Source: Phallusia fumigata (lineage: Eukaryota; Chordata; Ascidiacea; Phlebobranchia; Ascidiidae). From it: 33,268 nt of DNA. The stretch lies in assembly GCA_008931825.1 (NCBI GenBank), contig QXVZ01022878.1, positions 1 through 33,268 on the forward strand, read 5' to 3'. Below the pieces are notes generated by a model. That model was not told the origin of the DNA. It did no database searches and saw only the letters and a program-made list of their open reading frames with translations. Each line of letters opens with the position of its first letter. The stretch's first letter is position 1. Positions 1 to 9,709 of this stretch are shown piece by piece. The translations under genes and the position numbers were made by a program.

Positions 1-866
1 GGAAAAGCAATTACCCAGCCCTGCGTAAGGTTTATCACGTAAACACAAGCTCTGATTTCGCTTTTCGCATGGTGCCTGCAGTTCCCAAACTTACAACGCT
101 TCAGAGTAATTTCCTGATCCGTAAATATTCCCGAAAAATTGGTACCATATGCATTGTCCCAATTCATTGCCCACAGCTTTAACTGCATCCCGATTTTGTG
201 ATGCAACAAGCGGTTAATTACGGGATTGCATTTAACGCATATGCCGCACAACGGTTTAGTATCCTGTCAAATAGTATGTTAATTAATCCTGTGAGCGCAC
301 TGAGTGTATATACCTCACATCCCGGTACCGAACTCGTTATAAATTAGGATGTGCATCCGGTATTACCAGAAACAACTGAGTTTCGATTCGATTATAGATT
401 GTTTCTCAATGACAACAAAAAATTACAGTTTTTAATTTCAACTCTAAACAGGAGTTATGTAAACATATGCAAGCCAGGGTGTTTAGTGTTTAGGTAAATT
501 AATTCTGTTTGCGTTATCCATTTTTATTCTGAAGGTAAACAGGGGTGGCGTTTAATCACGGCACAAAACCTTTGTTTGAATACAGATACAACCGCACAAC
601 AAATTACAAACACACAACAATAATAGTAACACTGTACAAACAAACGACGTTTTCAAGCTATTTAAAGTCATCTTGGAAACCAATCTTCCTTCTCAAATTT
701 TAGGGCATGTTTCTGAAATAAATAATTCTTTAATGAGAAATTGCGTTTCCGACATTTAGTTTAAAATTAGTGGACAGGTTGCAAACTTGTGTGCTTAGAC
801 AACGTTTTTTTCCAAATCTTAAGTTAGATACATTTGCTAACCACAAAACACCAGATACAAACTCAC
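1..866. other. left flank, intron or unseen 3' exons of the EGF gene
   Basis: I see no EGF-type exon here on the minus strand and no convincing exon on the plus strand. The EGF gene must continue leftward, because its last visible exon (867-992) ends with a good splice donor (GTGAGT on the minus strand, at 861-866). Confidence 0.4.
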
Positions 867-992
867 GGGTGCACCAGGTTCCATTGCCGACAAAGCCGGG
901 GTACATGCAATGACACGAGTAGCTTCCAATGTGGTTAGTGCAGGTGGCTTCCTTGTGGCACTTGTTCTGTCCATTCGTACACTCGTTTACAT
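867..992 (-). CDS. EGF gene exon 9, EGF7 (calcium-binding type)
   Basis: 126 nt, phase 1-1. Starts DVNECTNGQNKCHKEATC and continues YSCHCMYPGFVGNGTWC. Donor GTGAGT. It is the last exon visible in the window; a decayed copy lies at 6219-6306. Confidence 0.88.
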
Positions 993-3900
993 CTGCACAA
1001 GTTTATTTGATGTCAAAACAACATCCAAATGTGTGTGAGGTATATTTTGTCTTGGGACATTGCTTTGGTTGTGAAATTTAAGCTCTCTAAAATTGTTGAT
1101 GATTTGGTAATCGGTTAAAAAGTCCACATTACCCAAGAGTGATTTATATTGGATGACATGTAAACAAAGAGCTTTACAAGGGTGTACGTTTATCCATTTT
1201 TAGCCTTTTTTAATGAATTATGTTGTAATGTTTGGACATCATCCATACCTTTGCACAATTTTCCCTGATATGCGAACCCAGTTTGACATTTACATTGAAA
1301 GCTTCCTGGTGTGTTAACGCAATTGGCGTATAGAGTGCAATTGCCATTGCCGGGTTGCAAGCATTCGTTGATATCTGCAAACAACAATAAACAAACTTAG
1401 ATGTATTAGCTTGTGACGTTCAAATTTCCCTTATCAGTTGTACGCCTAAACCCGGTTTCTAAACACGCTTTGTGCAGTCACCTATCGCGCAGTTTTATAT
1501 GACGTATAAAAACGTGATTTAGATCCTTCTATATCATACATTATAAGCTGCGCAAAGTTCTCTCTGAAACTGGCTTCATGCATGAAACGTCGTGCGAGTA
1601 TAAACAAAGGACAAACTTCGGAAATGCGCAATGTTTTGATCTTTCCCTAAACCCACGCCGCTTTGCTCGTGTATTAGTTACGAAAAACTTTGAGGCGTGA
1701 TTAATGTAAGTGTATTAATTGCTTTGGCGTCCACGTTATTGTTGTTACAGTCTTGTTTGCGGTGACGAATTCAACGATTTTGCCGTCCCTTGTATTCAGG
1801 TTATAGGAGTCCCTACTACTTGAGCTAACAGCACTTCCCATATTCACCGGTGTAAACATCCCAAATTCTGCTGATTTTAAGCAATCGTAAACAACGTCGT
1901 ATAATTGAGGTTATCTCCTACTGAACTAAGTTACATAAAAATGATCGTGGGTCAAACCTGATCATTTGAGTCATGCGAACGTCGTGCGTTTTTGACAGGT
2001 AGACATTCTGTTCAGATAGAAACGTTATTAAAAAAACACCACTACAGGGTCAAAAAGTGAAACGAACCACCATCAACCAAAGTTGGTAACAATTTCAAGA
2101 GCTCGAACAACTAATTTTCGGATAATTGAAATTTAATGAGCCGAAACTTCGCATTTCACGGTTACAAGAACCCGAGAACAAAAAACCGCGTGCTTTCTCA
2201 TGCAGAACATGCCGACTAAAAGCTCGTCTTGTATTTAGAACAAAACCTTCCTTTACAACTCCTACACCTAATCACGCCATTGTACTTTAATCAAATGATC
2301 ACATAATTTTTGTGGCGTTCCGGAACTCAAAATGACAAAAATGGAATTCCAACAGTAGATTGGTCATGTCGTTTATCTTCACATTTTACCTGTGCAAACC
2401 TCGCCATTACCGGTGTATCCCGGTAAACATGTGCAGGTGTGGCCTCCAAATGTGTTCGCGCAAACAGCTTGCTTGGAGCAGTTGTTGGTTTTGAGTGCAC
2501 ACTCGTCCACATCTGGAACGAAAATTAATAGGAGTCAAGCTTATAGATAATGGCGGGCACGTTGCCAATCAGTTTTGACGCTGCAACGATAAAACATGTG
2601 GAAAAATGATTCGATTTGTGGTTACGTGGAAATCGGTGAAGAAGTTGTGCGACATGAGTAAATCACATTAGCAACTACGCATGCTGGTGTTTCACATGTC
2701 ACTATTGTTTAGACGACCAGTGTGCTATCTGCACCGTGATTTGTAATAAACGACATCGACATATCTAAAAATTTAGCAAATTTAGTTTCATTTGGGAGAC
2801 AACAGCCAAAGTGTAGGGAGTCTGTACCAAAGCCATTCGAGATATTGGTTGCGCTTACCAGAACAGTTGCGTCCATCTCCGAAGTATCCTGGCTTGCACT
2901 TGCACGTGTAACTTCCCACTGTGTTCGTACAAGATGCATTCGCGTGACATGTCGCCGTTCCTTTCGTACATTCGTTGATATCTGCGAACGCAGCACAAAC
3001 TTGGTAATGCGTTGCAGCTTCCTAAGTGTTTGATGCTATTTAGTTAATGACAAAGTCGACTAGTAACCTTGTTAAGTTCGCACGTAATCGCACGATGTTG
3101 TTGATTTTATCTACTCTTTATAGTTGATCTGTAGAAACACCGGTGACTGCGTGAATTTTGTTGGAAAACCCGCTATCAGCTCAAAATTGTTCGCTGCACT
3201 TAAATTTTTAAAGGTACGTGGTATATTTATTCGTTTCACGACCTCTGTTTACACGTGACTTTAGCCTATGCGATCCAAAGTAATATTTTAGTTGGGTAAC
3301 TGAGCAATCTGCAGTCTCCAAATTCAATAATAACGCTTACTTATTTGTTATACACAGTAGAACGTGTTTCTCTTTCAAACTTCCCTGGAACTCTCATGTT
3401 ATTAAATCACCTGTACAAAATGATCCGTTTCCGCTAAAACCTGTGTTGCAAACGCACTGGAACTTTCCACTGGCGTTCGAACAAGATGAGTTTGCGTGAC
3501 AGTTCATGTAGTAGCAGGGGTCGTATTCTGTACAATATCAGGTAAAGTCAGTAGATACACAGTATATTCAACTCAACCTTTCACTTACTGATGCATTTCT
3601 TGGGAGGCACCAGCATATATCCTTTATTGCACGTGCAGTTGTAACTACCAGGGTAGTTGTTACATTTCAAAGTGTGGATTCCGCAAATTGTATTGTTTCC
3701 AATGCATTCGTCCACATCTGTGAATTTAGATAAGGCCCTACTTACTAAATATGTGCCCAAGCAAGTTTAGTCACTTTTTTAAATACCGGCCTCACAACTG
3801 TTATCGAAAAATACGTGCTGTCGAGTTTGAGCGTATACAAAAGACTACCTAGCATCCTAATAATGTGTGATGTTATATTTGGGTTTCAAACACGTTACCT

Positions 3901-5330
3901 TTATCAACATACAGCAGCGTTTATATGTTCCAGTGTTATACTCGATACTTTTGTGATTAACTGCACCACAGCTAAATACGCCAGACCCCCTACGATGACG
4001 TCACTCGCTTAGTTGCAGATCGTTTAAGGTCACCAACCTGACAATCCAAGTGATTTTGGTTTAATTACTAAAATTTACCAGTTAGCGCGGGCATTTGGTT
4101 GCTTACTCAGTTTGGTTCTTGGGCCAGATCCAGACCATATGATCTTATGCGGGCTGGGCCAGTAAAATAATGTCAAAATAACCTCTGTGAGACCTGTTGC
4201 CCCCGCGACCTGACTACGGATAGTCCGTTGATTTGGCGGTATTTGTGAAAAAAAAACTTATGACAGAAATAGGCTATAGCTTTTTTGGCGGACTTAGAAA
4301 TGCATTCCGGGCGGTATTAAAATCATCAAGCGAGCCGTTTGTTTGGTATGCCTGAGTTAGCGTTTTGTGGGAGAAAGCTTGTACCTTGGCATGCGGTTTT
4401 CGTACCAACCACCATCACAGGTGCGTTGACGCCCTTGATCAACTGGAAGGTTTGGTTGTAACCTGGATCGCACGTGCATTTTACCTCATACCCGCTAATG
4501 TTCGTGCACTTTGCGCCCACGCCACAGGGAGATTTCGCGGCACTGCAAGGCTGTGAGACTGAAAAACATTTCAGTTACTTTTTGAATAGAGTACGACGGT
4601 ATATGGACCGCTTGTCGTTTTCTTGGAATTCTTGGTTGACTTACGTTATGTTTAAGTTTTATCTCGTTGACATAAGTACCGCATTAAAAATGGGTAAAAT
4701 GAATGTTTAAATCTTATATCTTATACCTTAAATCTTATAGCGGTTCGTTGCCCACTTTTCCGCATCGTGTACATTAAACTAGAAAAATTCCGTTGCACAT
4801 TGAGCAATCCAGTGCATATCACACCACCAACTAAAGTTCGGAAGATACGGAATAAATTCACTGTACAGCATCTGAAAAGACTTAGTATTACCTGGAATCG
4901 TAGCCACAAACAGGTTCTTCATGTTGACTGCTCCGGCATGAGTGTAGTAGGGGTAGTACTGGATATGACTCGGGTTTGTGATTAGAGTCTCCAATGCTAT
5001 GTCTGAAGGACAACAATGTGCTTAAATATTTTCATTGTTTACACTAAATAATTGCGGCTGTTATTATCAGTGTATCAACAGCGGTACGTTTACAATGCAT
5101 TTACGCTATACAAGCTGTATAGCAGTTATGTTTTTAATTAAGCTGCTCTTCAAGTTCGTGTCTTATATTTCCATCATCTAAATATTTTATGATAACTTTA
5201 TTATTTGACACATTCTAAACTCGTAGAAATATATAATAAACTTACAAGCGTCTCGATAAATCTTAGAGGCTGTTCCACGATTTCCAACCATGCAAACTGA
5301 TATGGTTAACATCAGGACAAAGCCCTTCAT
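867..5330 (-). CDS. secreted multi-EGF-domain protein, 5' part of gene
   Basis: Nine coding exons on the minus strand give about 371 codons. In order: a signal-peptide exon, a 37-codon exon without EGF cysteines, then seven EGF modules, one per exon. All introns are phase 1, the classic arrangement for shuffled extracellular modules. EGF2, 4, 5, 6 and 7 start with D-[VI]-[DN]-E-C, the calcium-binding EGF signature; EGF1 and EGF3 lack it. The product should be an extracellular or membrane-tethered protein of the fibrillin/fibulin-like or uromodulin-like sort. The C-terminal part that would decide the family (zona pellucida domain, transmembrane segment, fibulin module) lies outside the window, so no symbol is given. 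Many N-x-S/T sites suggest N-glycosylation. Intact frames and splice sites in every exon suggest a working gene. Confidence 0.88.
1249..1374 (-). CDS. EGF gene exon 8, EGF6 (calcium-binding type)
   Basis: 126 nt (42 codons), phase 1-1. Starts DINECLQPGNGNC and continues FQCKCQTGFAYQGKLC. Donor GTATGG. A decayed second copy lies near 6596-6695. Confidence 0.88.
2390..2512 (-). CDS. EGF gene exon 7, EGF5 (calcium-binding type)
   Basis: 123 nt, phase 1-1. Starts DVDECALKTNNCSKQAVC and ends CTCLPGYTGNGEVC. Donor GTAAAA. Confidence 0.88.
2859..2981 (-). CDS. EGF gene exon 6, EGF4 (calcium-binding type)
   Basis: 123 nt (41 codons), phase 1-1. Starts DINECTKGTATCHANASC and ends CKCKPGYFGDGRNC. The D-x-N-E start and the aromatic-glycine after cysteine 5 mark a calcium-binding EGF. 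Donor GTAAGC. Confidence 0.88.
3411..3527 (-). CDS. EGF gene exon 5, EGF3
   Basis: 117 nt (39 codons), phase 1-1. Contains YDPCYYMNCHANSSC and FQCVCNTGFSGNGSFC. It has six cysteines but YDPC in place of D-x-[DN]-E-C, so calcium binding is doubtful. Donor GTGATT. Confidence 0.82.
3589..3717 (-). CDS. EGF gene exon 4, EGF2 (calcium-binding type)
   Basis: 129 nt (43 codons), phase 1-1. Starts DVDECIGNNTICG and contains GSYNCTCNKGY, a typical calcium-binding EGF. Donor GTAAGT. Confidence 0.85.
4090..4330. repeat. possible hAT-like non-autonomous element in EGF gene intron
   Basis: The intron 3718-4384 holds a GC-richer patch with a GGGCCAGATCCAGACC-type start and a later CCGCGACC / GGGCGG stretch. 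This resembles ends of non-autonomous hAT elements. I found no clean terminal repeats or target duplication, so the call is weak. Confidence 0.2.
4385..4558 (-). CDS. EGF gene exon 3, EGF1 (divergent)
   Basis: 174 nt, phase 1-1. Six cysteines fit the EGF pattern (PCSAAKSPCGVGAKC, then KCTCDPGY and a final C). The loop between cysteines 5 and 6 is unusually long, at about 26 residues. There is no calcium-binding D-x-[DN]-E start. The acceptor TTTTTCAG and donor GTACAA are read on the minus strand. Confidence 0.75.
4892..5002 (-). CDS. EGF gene exon 2, non-EGF N-terminal segment
   Basis: 111 nt, phase 1-1, with acceptor CAG and donor GTAATA on the minus strand. It encodes a cysteine-free segment rich in Tyr and Asn (reads IALETLITNPSH, then a tyrosine-rich stretch, then NMKNLFVATIPG). 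I do not recognise it as a known domain. It links the signal peptide to EGF1. Confidence 0.75.
5246..5330 (-). CDS. EGF gene exon 1, start codon and signal peptide
   Basis: The ATG lies at 5328-5330 on the minus strand. The 28 codons begin MKGFVLMLTISVCMVG, a short basic start followed by a hydrophobic core, with likely cleavage around residues 21-22 (G-T-A before S-K). The donor GTAAGT (minus strand, 5240-5245) splits a codon in phase 1 (T + AC makes Tyr with the next exon). This start is chosen because it alone gives a signal peptide that splices in frame to the EGF modules. Confidence 0.85.
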
Positions 5331-5919
5331 AGTTTAATTTAATGTTAACAGACTTTGGTAATAAATGTGCAACGCCACACAGAGCTAAAATAACAAGCGA
5401 TGATGGAACCTTAAAACTACTCAGTTTTCGGCGAAGGCAAACGTATCCGTGGATATGCTGTACCTCATTGTGAATTTGCATCAATTTAGATCGCTTTACT
5501 ATATGTGAACTTGCATTTCGTAATGCTGCATAGTATTATTAAAGACCTGAGAACAATCCATTGACTTGAATACCCCATAAACCTATAGCAATATCCAAAC
5601 CTGATGTATTACTTAATAAAGCAAATAACGCTTTAAATCCATGAAAAAACTCAAAACGTATTCTCTTTTCTAACACATTGTTTATAACCTCTTTTGTATG
5701 CAAAGTCATTTTAAAAGATAAACAAATACTAAACTCTACCTGCGTTGCGCTGTATACCCTAGCGTGCAACTGAGCGACGGCGACAGTTCAGGAAGCTTCC
5801 ACTAATTGGTGAAGTGACGTAGCCACGCTGCCTGGCGATGCAAAAGCGATAGGATGTACTGTCATGCGCAAATCTGTGCTTACTGTTCTAACCCTATTTT
5901 TCTTTTGGTTTTGTTTACT
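5331..5919. other. 5' flank of the EGF gene
   Basis: No coding exon seen. It presumably holds the 5' UTR and promoter of the EGF gene on the minus strand, perhaps with a 5' UTR intron. Confidence 0.35.
5801..5825. promoter_or_regulatory. CCAAT box next to a CRE-like site
   Basis: ATTGGT (5805-5810, CCAAT on the minus strand) lies 4 bases from TGACGT (5815-5820). This lies about 475 bp upstream of the EGF gene start codon. The same pair of motifs is used in the two array promoters, so it may be a promoter element. The direction is not settled. Confidence 0.3.
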
Positions 5920-6176
5920 TAAGCAGTGTATGGACATTTTGTAAATATAAATGCTCATATGGTAAACATGCAGCTTACAATTTTGCTCGCTAAAACGTTC
6001 TAAATTTGACTTTATAGTTTTTTATGGGATAGCGCAAATCAGTTTTCGACACACCAAATACACATTTTTATTGCAGTTTTCTTCCCTCAAACAGCATAGA
6101 CATTTGGTGAATATAAAGGCGCCTGTGGTAAACATGTTGCGTATGATTTATCTAACTAAATTGTATTAAATTTGGC
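5920..6176. repeat. two-copy tandem duplication, offset about 167 bp
   Basis: Copies at about 5920-6010 and 6088-6176 share GACATTT, AATATAAA, TGGTAAACATG and a TAAATTTG end, with many substitutions. It is an old intergenic duplication. Confidence 0.55.
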
Positions 6177-6218
6177 ATTTTTTCTGGACGTGCAACGTTT
6201 AGGTAAATCCAGGAAAAT

Positions 6219-6306
6219 TAACTGACACGAGTAACTTTTAATGTGGTTTGTACATGTGGCTCCTTTGTGGCAACTGTTTTTTTTTCTTTCGTACGCTCGT
6301 CTACAT
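6219..6306 (-). pseudogene. decayed copy of EGF7 exon
   Basis: Read on the minus strand it starts TDVDERTKEKKTVATKEPH and matches EGF7 (DVNECTNGQNKCHKEATC). The first cysteine has become arginine, and others are lost or shifted. The acceptor-side CAG is retained. It cannot make an EGF fold. Confidence 0.6.
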
Positions 6307-6595
6307 CTGTAAAAGTTTGGTTATTTTTGTCAAAAAATAGGTGAACACACAAAAAAAAGAAATGTGTGACTGCACACACCTTGTAGAGGTAACAAAAAAC
6401 ACGGTACAAATTGACTTAAAACTTTTGGACCTTTCCAGAGCCAATTCCCATCCGTACACAGGTCAACCATATCAGAGAAATCCGTTGACTGCAACTTTGT
6501 GCGCCATCTAGCGGGTTAAAATTTCCCTGATTGCCGCCAAAGTATTTTAACAAAGTTTTGCTTCAGTTGCAGTGAATGTATCGCAACACTTGTAT

Positions 6596-6695
6596 ACTTT
6601 TGCCTGGTATGCGAGTCCATATTGACATTTGCTTTTAAATTTCCAGGTATACTGACGCAGTTATACTGTGCAAATTCCAAAATGCCACAGTTTCT
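6596..6695 (-). pseudogene. decayed copy of EGF6 exon
   Basis: Aligns base by base to 1249-1374 (shared GGTATGCGAGTCCA / ATGCGAACCCA, TTGACATTTGC / TTGACATTTAC, CTGACGCAGTTATA / TTAACGCAATTGGCG) but has indels and no open EGF frame. Its order relative to the EGF7 relic is the same as in the gene, so a two-exon segment was duplicated upstream of the gene and died. Confidence 0.55.
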
Positions 6696-6699
6696 GTTT

Positions 6700-7140
6700 A
6701 AACGACGCAATGTTGTTTATGTGGATGTCAGTCCAAGGATATACATTTTGTTGCAAGGTAAGTTATATTATTACATTTTTGTTGTCGACAAATTTGTTTC
6801 GTGTATATTACTACACTTTTGCCAAATGTAACTAAATTAATTTTGCGGCAAACTTCAAATTTGCTACGTTATTGCTAACAATAGGCTTCATAGCCGTTTA
6901 CTATAACTTTTGTCTTTGCATCTGCGCACAAAAGAAATAAAATAAAATACATTAAACATGAGTTTGATCAAATACGAACAAAAAATCGAAACTGTTAATT
7001 AGTTGCTGTCGAGGTCAACATTCCGTTCTTAACACGAAACAGTTAAAGCAGATTTTAATACATGATAAAAACGCTAATGGCTGCCGAAACTTTTCCTTCT
7101 AACACCTATCCAAGCAATGCTTCCAGCAAGCACAGTGGTG
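6700..7140. other. intergenic stretch before the array
   Basis: AT-rich. I see no exon or repeat that I can support. Confidence 0.4.
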
Positions 7141-7380
7141 CTACAAGCGCCAATCAAATCACACCACGTCACGCTCAAATGACCGCCAGTAGACCAGCGC
7201 TTTGCCTCGCGCATCTAATTAACCTGCTCCTAGTGCAACACACTGATTGGTGCAATCAGGTCAGCCATTGGACGGATGAAGAGCGCTCCTGTGACGTTAC
7301 GATAGCAAGCGTTTTGATTGGTCGAAAAAGGAAAAAAATGAAGCCACGTAGCTTTGGCGTGGCGGCGTGTCATTTTTCTT
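7141..7380 (+). promoter_or_regulatory. array promoter, copy 1 (CCAAT boxes plus CRE-like sites)
   Basis: Contains CCAAT (7150-7154), CGTCA (7168-7172), ATTGG (7246-7250, 7267-7271, 7317-7321) and TGACGT (7292-7297). The block GAGCGCTCCTGTGACGTT and the following TTTTGATTGG recur at 18141-18181 with the same 25-bp spacing. A pyrimidine-rich start GTCATTTTTCTTTTGC (from about 7369) is also shared and is a likely initiator. NF-Y and CREB/ATF-type factors are the known readers of these motifs. Confidence 0.6.
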
Positions 7381-7454
7381 TTGCAGCTCGTGGAGAAGGC
7401 AGCGTTGCTGAAGGAAGACGGCCCGAAGACGTCTCACCACCGGATAAGATGCAA
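7371..7454 (+). other. array unit 1, likely first exon
   Basis: Follows the initiator-like pyrimidine tract and ends at donor GTAGCT (7455), which aligns with GTAATT in copy 2 (18324). It probably corresponds to the 5' UTR. The start is approximate. Confidence 0.45.
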
Positions 7455-7501
7455 GTAGCTTCATTGTTTGAAATAAACTTTTTTGGTGTCAATGCAGAAA
7501 T

Positions 7502-7523
7502 AGACTGGGGTGCACACTAGTTT
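7502..7523 (+). other. H3 hairpin with GUGCAC loop
   Basis: Stem AGACTGG / CTAGTTT (7 bp with G-U), loop GGTGCACA, GTGCAC at 7510-7515. It lies in intron 1, about 95 nt before the acceptor at 7618. Confidence 0.6.
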
Positions 7524-7618
7524 CCTTCTACATCGATACCGAATCGTAATCTGGTGTTTAGTAAGCTTAAGACAACTTACTAAATGCACGGTACTGCTGT
7601 TGAATTATTTTATTTCAG

Positions 7619-7691
7619 ATCCTCGTATGGCTTCAGATCAATGTTTGAGACCATCCACTGACTGCTGGACAAGGAAATTGACGCCAAACAG
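7619..7691 (+). other. exon block F, copy 1
   Basis: Acceptor TTATTTCAG, donor of the GC type (GCCAGT at 7692). From the ATG at 7628 the frame is open to the end (MASDQCLRPSTDCWTRK...). The block starts like 18419 and 18687 (TCCTCGT). It is a possible start-codon exon. Confidence 0.5.
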
Positions 7692-7765
7692 GCCAGTATA
7701 TTTTGAGTGCAAATCGAAATCTAACTTTGTTGTTACATTGTGTTAGACTTTATGACGAGCATGGG

Positions 7766-7796
7766 AAGACAGAATAACGTGCACTTATCCTGTCTT
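7766..7796 (+). other. H1 hairpin with GUGCAC loop
   Basis: Stem AAGACAG / CTGTCTT, one mismatch, then ATAA / TTAT closing the 7-nt loop CGTGCAC (GTGCAC 7779-7784). A second CTTATCCTGTCT follows at about 7800-7811. Confidence 0.65.
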
Positions 7797-7949
7797 TACA
7801 CTTATCCTGTCTGTTTTTAACTAATCTAGAAAAAGCAACAACCGTGATTTATTTGCTGTGTAATTGGCGGCTTGTAATTATTAAAAGTAAATCAATTTTT
7901 GACATAACGTAAGTACATTCAAAACAAAATTGAATTATGTTAGTTGCAG

Positions 7950-8020
7950 ATTTTCGTCAATATCCGTTTCTAACTACTATGAAGAGAAACTTGTCCTGTA
8001 TAAAAGACAGCCGGACCCAT
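7950..8020 (+). other. exon block E-like, near promoter 1
   Basis: Acceptor TTGCAG, donor GTAAAA. It starts ATTTTCGTCAATATCCGTTTC, like 20489-20597 and the E blocks (ATTTTTGTCCAAATC). The phase-0 frame is closed by a stop early. Confidence 0.4.
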
Positions 8021-8079
8021 GTAAAAAAGTCAGTAGGAATCCGCGTATTCGGTAATTCTATTACTTTTACTCCCATGCG

Positions 8080-8110
8080 AGGGCAGTATGGCGTGCACCT
8101 ATCCTGTCTT
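8080..8110 (+). other. H1 hairpin with GUGCAC loop
   Basis: Stem AGGGCAG / CTGTCTT (7 pairs with G-U), then ATGG / CTAT, loop CGTGCAC (GTGCAC 8093-8098). The inner helix differs from 7766-7796 (ATAA / TTAT) yet still pairs, which supports the structure. Confidence 0.65.
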
Positions 8111-8268
8111 CGCATGTTGACATATTTAAGCGCATTGTGACCTTAACCAATATAATGCACGTTGGTATAATATCGCTCTATGTAGTTTGGTGAGTTGCAA
8201 TAAGCAAATAGTACATACTAACTTTTCTTTTGTCTATATAAGCTTTAAAAGTAAAACTCACGTATTCG

Positions 8269-8412
8269 TAAACACTTCCCTGTTGCTGCAACGAATAGTG
8301 AGCACAGTGTTGATTTTTGTGCAGTTGTTAGCATGTTACACTTACTATTTTGCATGTCACGTATGTTCCGTTGACTATTCGGTTGTCAGCATCAGTGGAA
8401 GTGTCCACATTA
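8269..8412 (+). other. H4 structured intronic element, copy 1
   Basis: CGAATAGT (8292-8299) pairs with ACTATTCG (8374-8381). A terminal hairpin GTGGA / TCCAC lies at 8395-8408. The core GTTGATTTTTG ... GCATGTTACAC ... TTTTGCATGTCAC is shared with the other copies. It lies in the intron before block A. Confidence 0.6.
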
Positions 8413-8617
8413 AAATATTCATGCATTCCCCAAGTATATATAATCGCTTAAACACATGCTTCAAAACTAAACTCAGGTCAACAAAATTGCGACACATATA
8501 CGCAGCAATTATATACTGCATTATCGTCTCATAACCTGAGACACATGTGCTGTAATCCTATACTTATAATATTAGGTTTGCTTGAAGCTGAAGGCTGTGT
8601 TGTTAGTCTTGTAACAG

Positions 8618-8712
8618 ATGTCTGTTGAACACCTTCCCGGAATGTTAAATGGATTGCAAATCCTGCAAGCGGCATGTACACGGTTAAGTTTAAATCTGAT
8701 TCCTTATACAGG
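8618..8712 (+). other. fused exon block A1/B1
   Basis: Starts like A (ATGTCTGTTGAACACC) after GTAACAG, and continues directly into the end of B (CACGGTTAAGTTT...TACAG) with donor GTACAG. The A donor, the intron and most of B are missing, so this is a deletion product. Confidence 0.45.
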
Positions 8713-8769
8713 TACAGTATGTACTAATGAAACGTAATTCTGTCTACAAACAAAATTAACTGAATTAAG

Positions 8770-8800
8770 GAGGTGGTACAGAGTTACCGCTGACCGCCTC
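8770..8800 (+). other. H2 hairpin, loop changed to GUUACC
   Basis: Stem GAGGTGGT / ACCGCCTC plus CAG / CTG. The loop is AGTTACCG instead of AGTGCACG, so the palindrome is lost. The following C block (8884) is also degenerate. Confidence 0.55.
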
Positions 8801-8883
8801 TTGTGCACCAATTGCATTGCTTGTCACAAACACATTTTATAGTAACTGTGCTTCAATAATATTGTTATATTTCTTGCTTACAG

Positions 8884-8920
8884 GATACAATAGACCATCA
8901 CTGCTTGCCGTACTACTGGG
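8884..8920 (+). other. degenerate exon block C1
   Basis: Follows TTGCTTACAG and matches the start of C (GGATACAATAGACCATCACTGCTTG) but is shortened. The donor region reads GATGAGT instead of GGTGAGT. Confidence 0.35.
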
Positions 8921-8977
8921 ATGAGTCAAGAACATTTTCAGCAAATGATTGTAAGCTTAACTTAGTTATTATAATGA

Positions 8978-9007
8978 AGGCTAAACAGGGTGCACACTGT
9001 TTCGCCT
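8978..9007 (+). other. H3 hairpin with GUGCAC loop
   Basis: AGGCTAAACAG / CTGTTTCGCCT, 10 of 11 pairs, loop GGTGCACA (GTGCAC 8990-8995). It lies 84 nt before the D acceptor at 9091. Confidence 0.7.
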
Positions 9008-9091
9008 ACTGTAATATGCAAAATTGTTAGCAATAGGCGGTGTGTTTAGCGATGATTTTGTATTTTTCTGTCTGTGGTATGTTTGTTTCAG

Positions 9092-9204
9092 CAAATCTTG
9101 AATTTGCCGCTGACAACGTGAACTCTTAGCAACTGGGATTGGAGGAGAGTTCTTATTCCTTCCTACAGACAATTTATAGTTCATGATTGAACGGAAGTCA
9201 ACCA
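9092..9204 (+). other. exon block D1
   Basis: Acceptor GTTTGTTTCAG, GC-type donor GCAAGC at 9205. Like other D blocks it has a protein-like second half (consensus WRRVLLPSYGQDWTKVK in other copies), with frame breaks here. Confidence 0.45.
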
Positions 9205-9260
9205 GCAAGCGAATAATCTTGTCATTCACGATTTACAAGTTGCTGTGTTATTTGATGCAG

Positions 9261-9371
9261 ATATCTGTCAAACACGTTTCCGAAATATCAAATGGATTGC
9301 AAAACCTACAGCAGCAAAAGCAATGGAGGAATTCAGAACATGAACGTTATTCGAAGCATCACACACCAAAT
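9261..9371 (+). other. exon block A2 (open, phase 0-0)
   Basis: 111 nt between TTTGATGCAG and GTAAAC. The phase-0 frame is fully open and includes SEISNGLQNLQQQKQWRN, an amphipathic, possibly coiled-coil stretch, then a basic His-rich tail. It is one of the best preserved A copies. Confidence 0.55.
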
Positions 9372-9444
9372 GTAAACAAACCACCGAAAAACACACTTTA
9401 ACGTTAAGTGCGCGTTTAATTTCAGCCTGTTATTGTTTTTGTAG

Positions 9445-9535
9445 GCAAGTATTACTGCAACAAGGAAAGAATCAATGAGAAATTACTTGATCACACAACC
9501 GGCATTCACATAGTTAAGTTCAATCAGTTTCATTG
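9445..9535 (+). other. exon block B2
   Basis: Acceptor TTTTTGTAG. The block begins GCAAGTATTACTGC. The phase-0 reading starts ASITATRKES and stops within the block. The donor is unclear (GTGTGT or GTAACT). Confidence 0.4.
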
Positions 9536-9588
9536 TGTGTAACTAAGTAAGTAATTCTAATTTCCACAAACGAATCAAATTAAATAAG

Positions 9589-9619
9589 GAGGTGGTACAG
9601 AGTGCACGCTGACCACCCC
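9589..9619 (+). other. H2 hairpin with GUGCAC loop
   Basis: GAGGTGGT / ACCACCCC (7 of 8), bulged A, CAG / CTG, loop AGTGCACG (GTGCAC 9602-9607). It lies 90 nt before the C acceptor at 9709. Confidence 0.7.
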
Positions 9620-9709
9620 TTGTACGCCAATTGTTTGTCCTTAACATATTTATGTATCACCAATAGCGTTATTTTTCCCTTTCTTTATTTCTTTGCTGTT
9701 TTTCCCCAG

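Noticed and set aside
2490-2505. GAGTGCACACTC in EGF5 as another GUGCAC hairpin
   Set aside because: It lies inside a coding EGF exon and the flanking bases do not form an H1, H2 or H3 stem.
7062-7520. 152-codon open frame
   Set aside because: It runs through the promoter and putative first exon; the second promoter copy keeps the motifs but not this frame.
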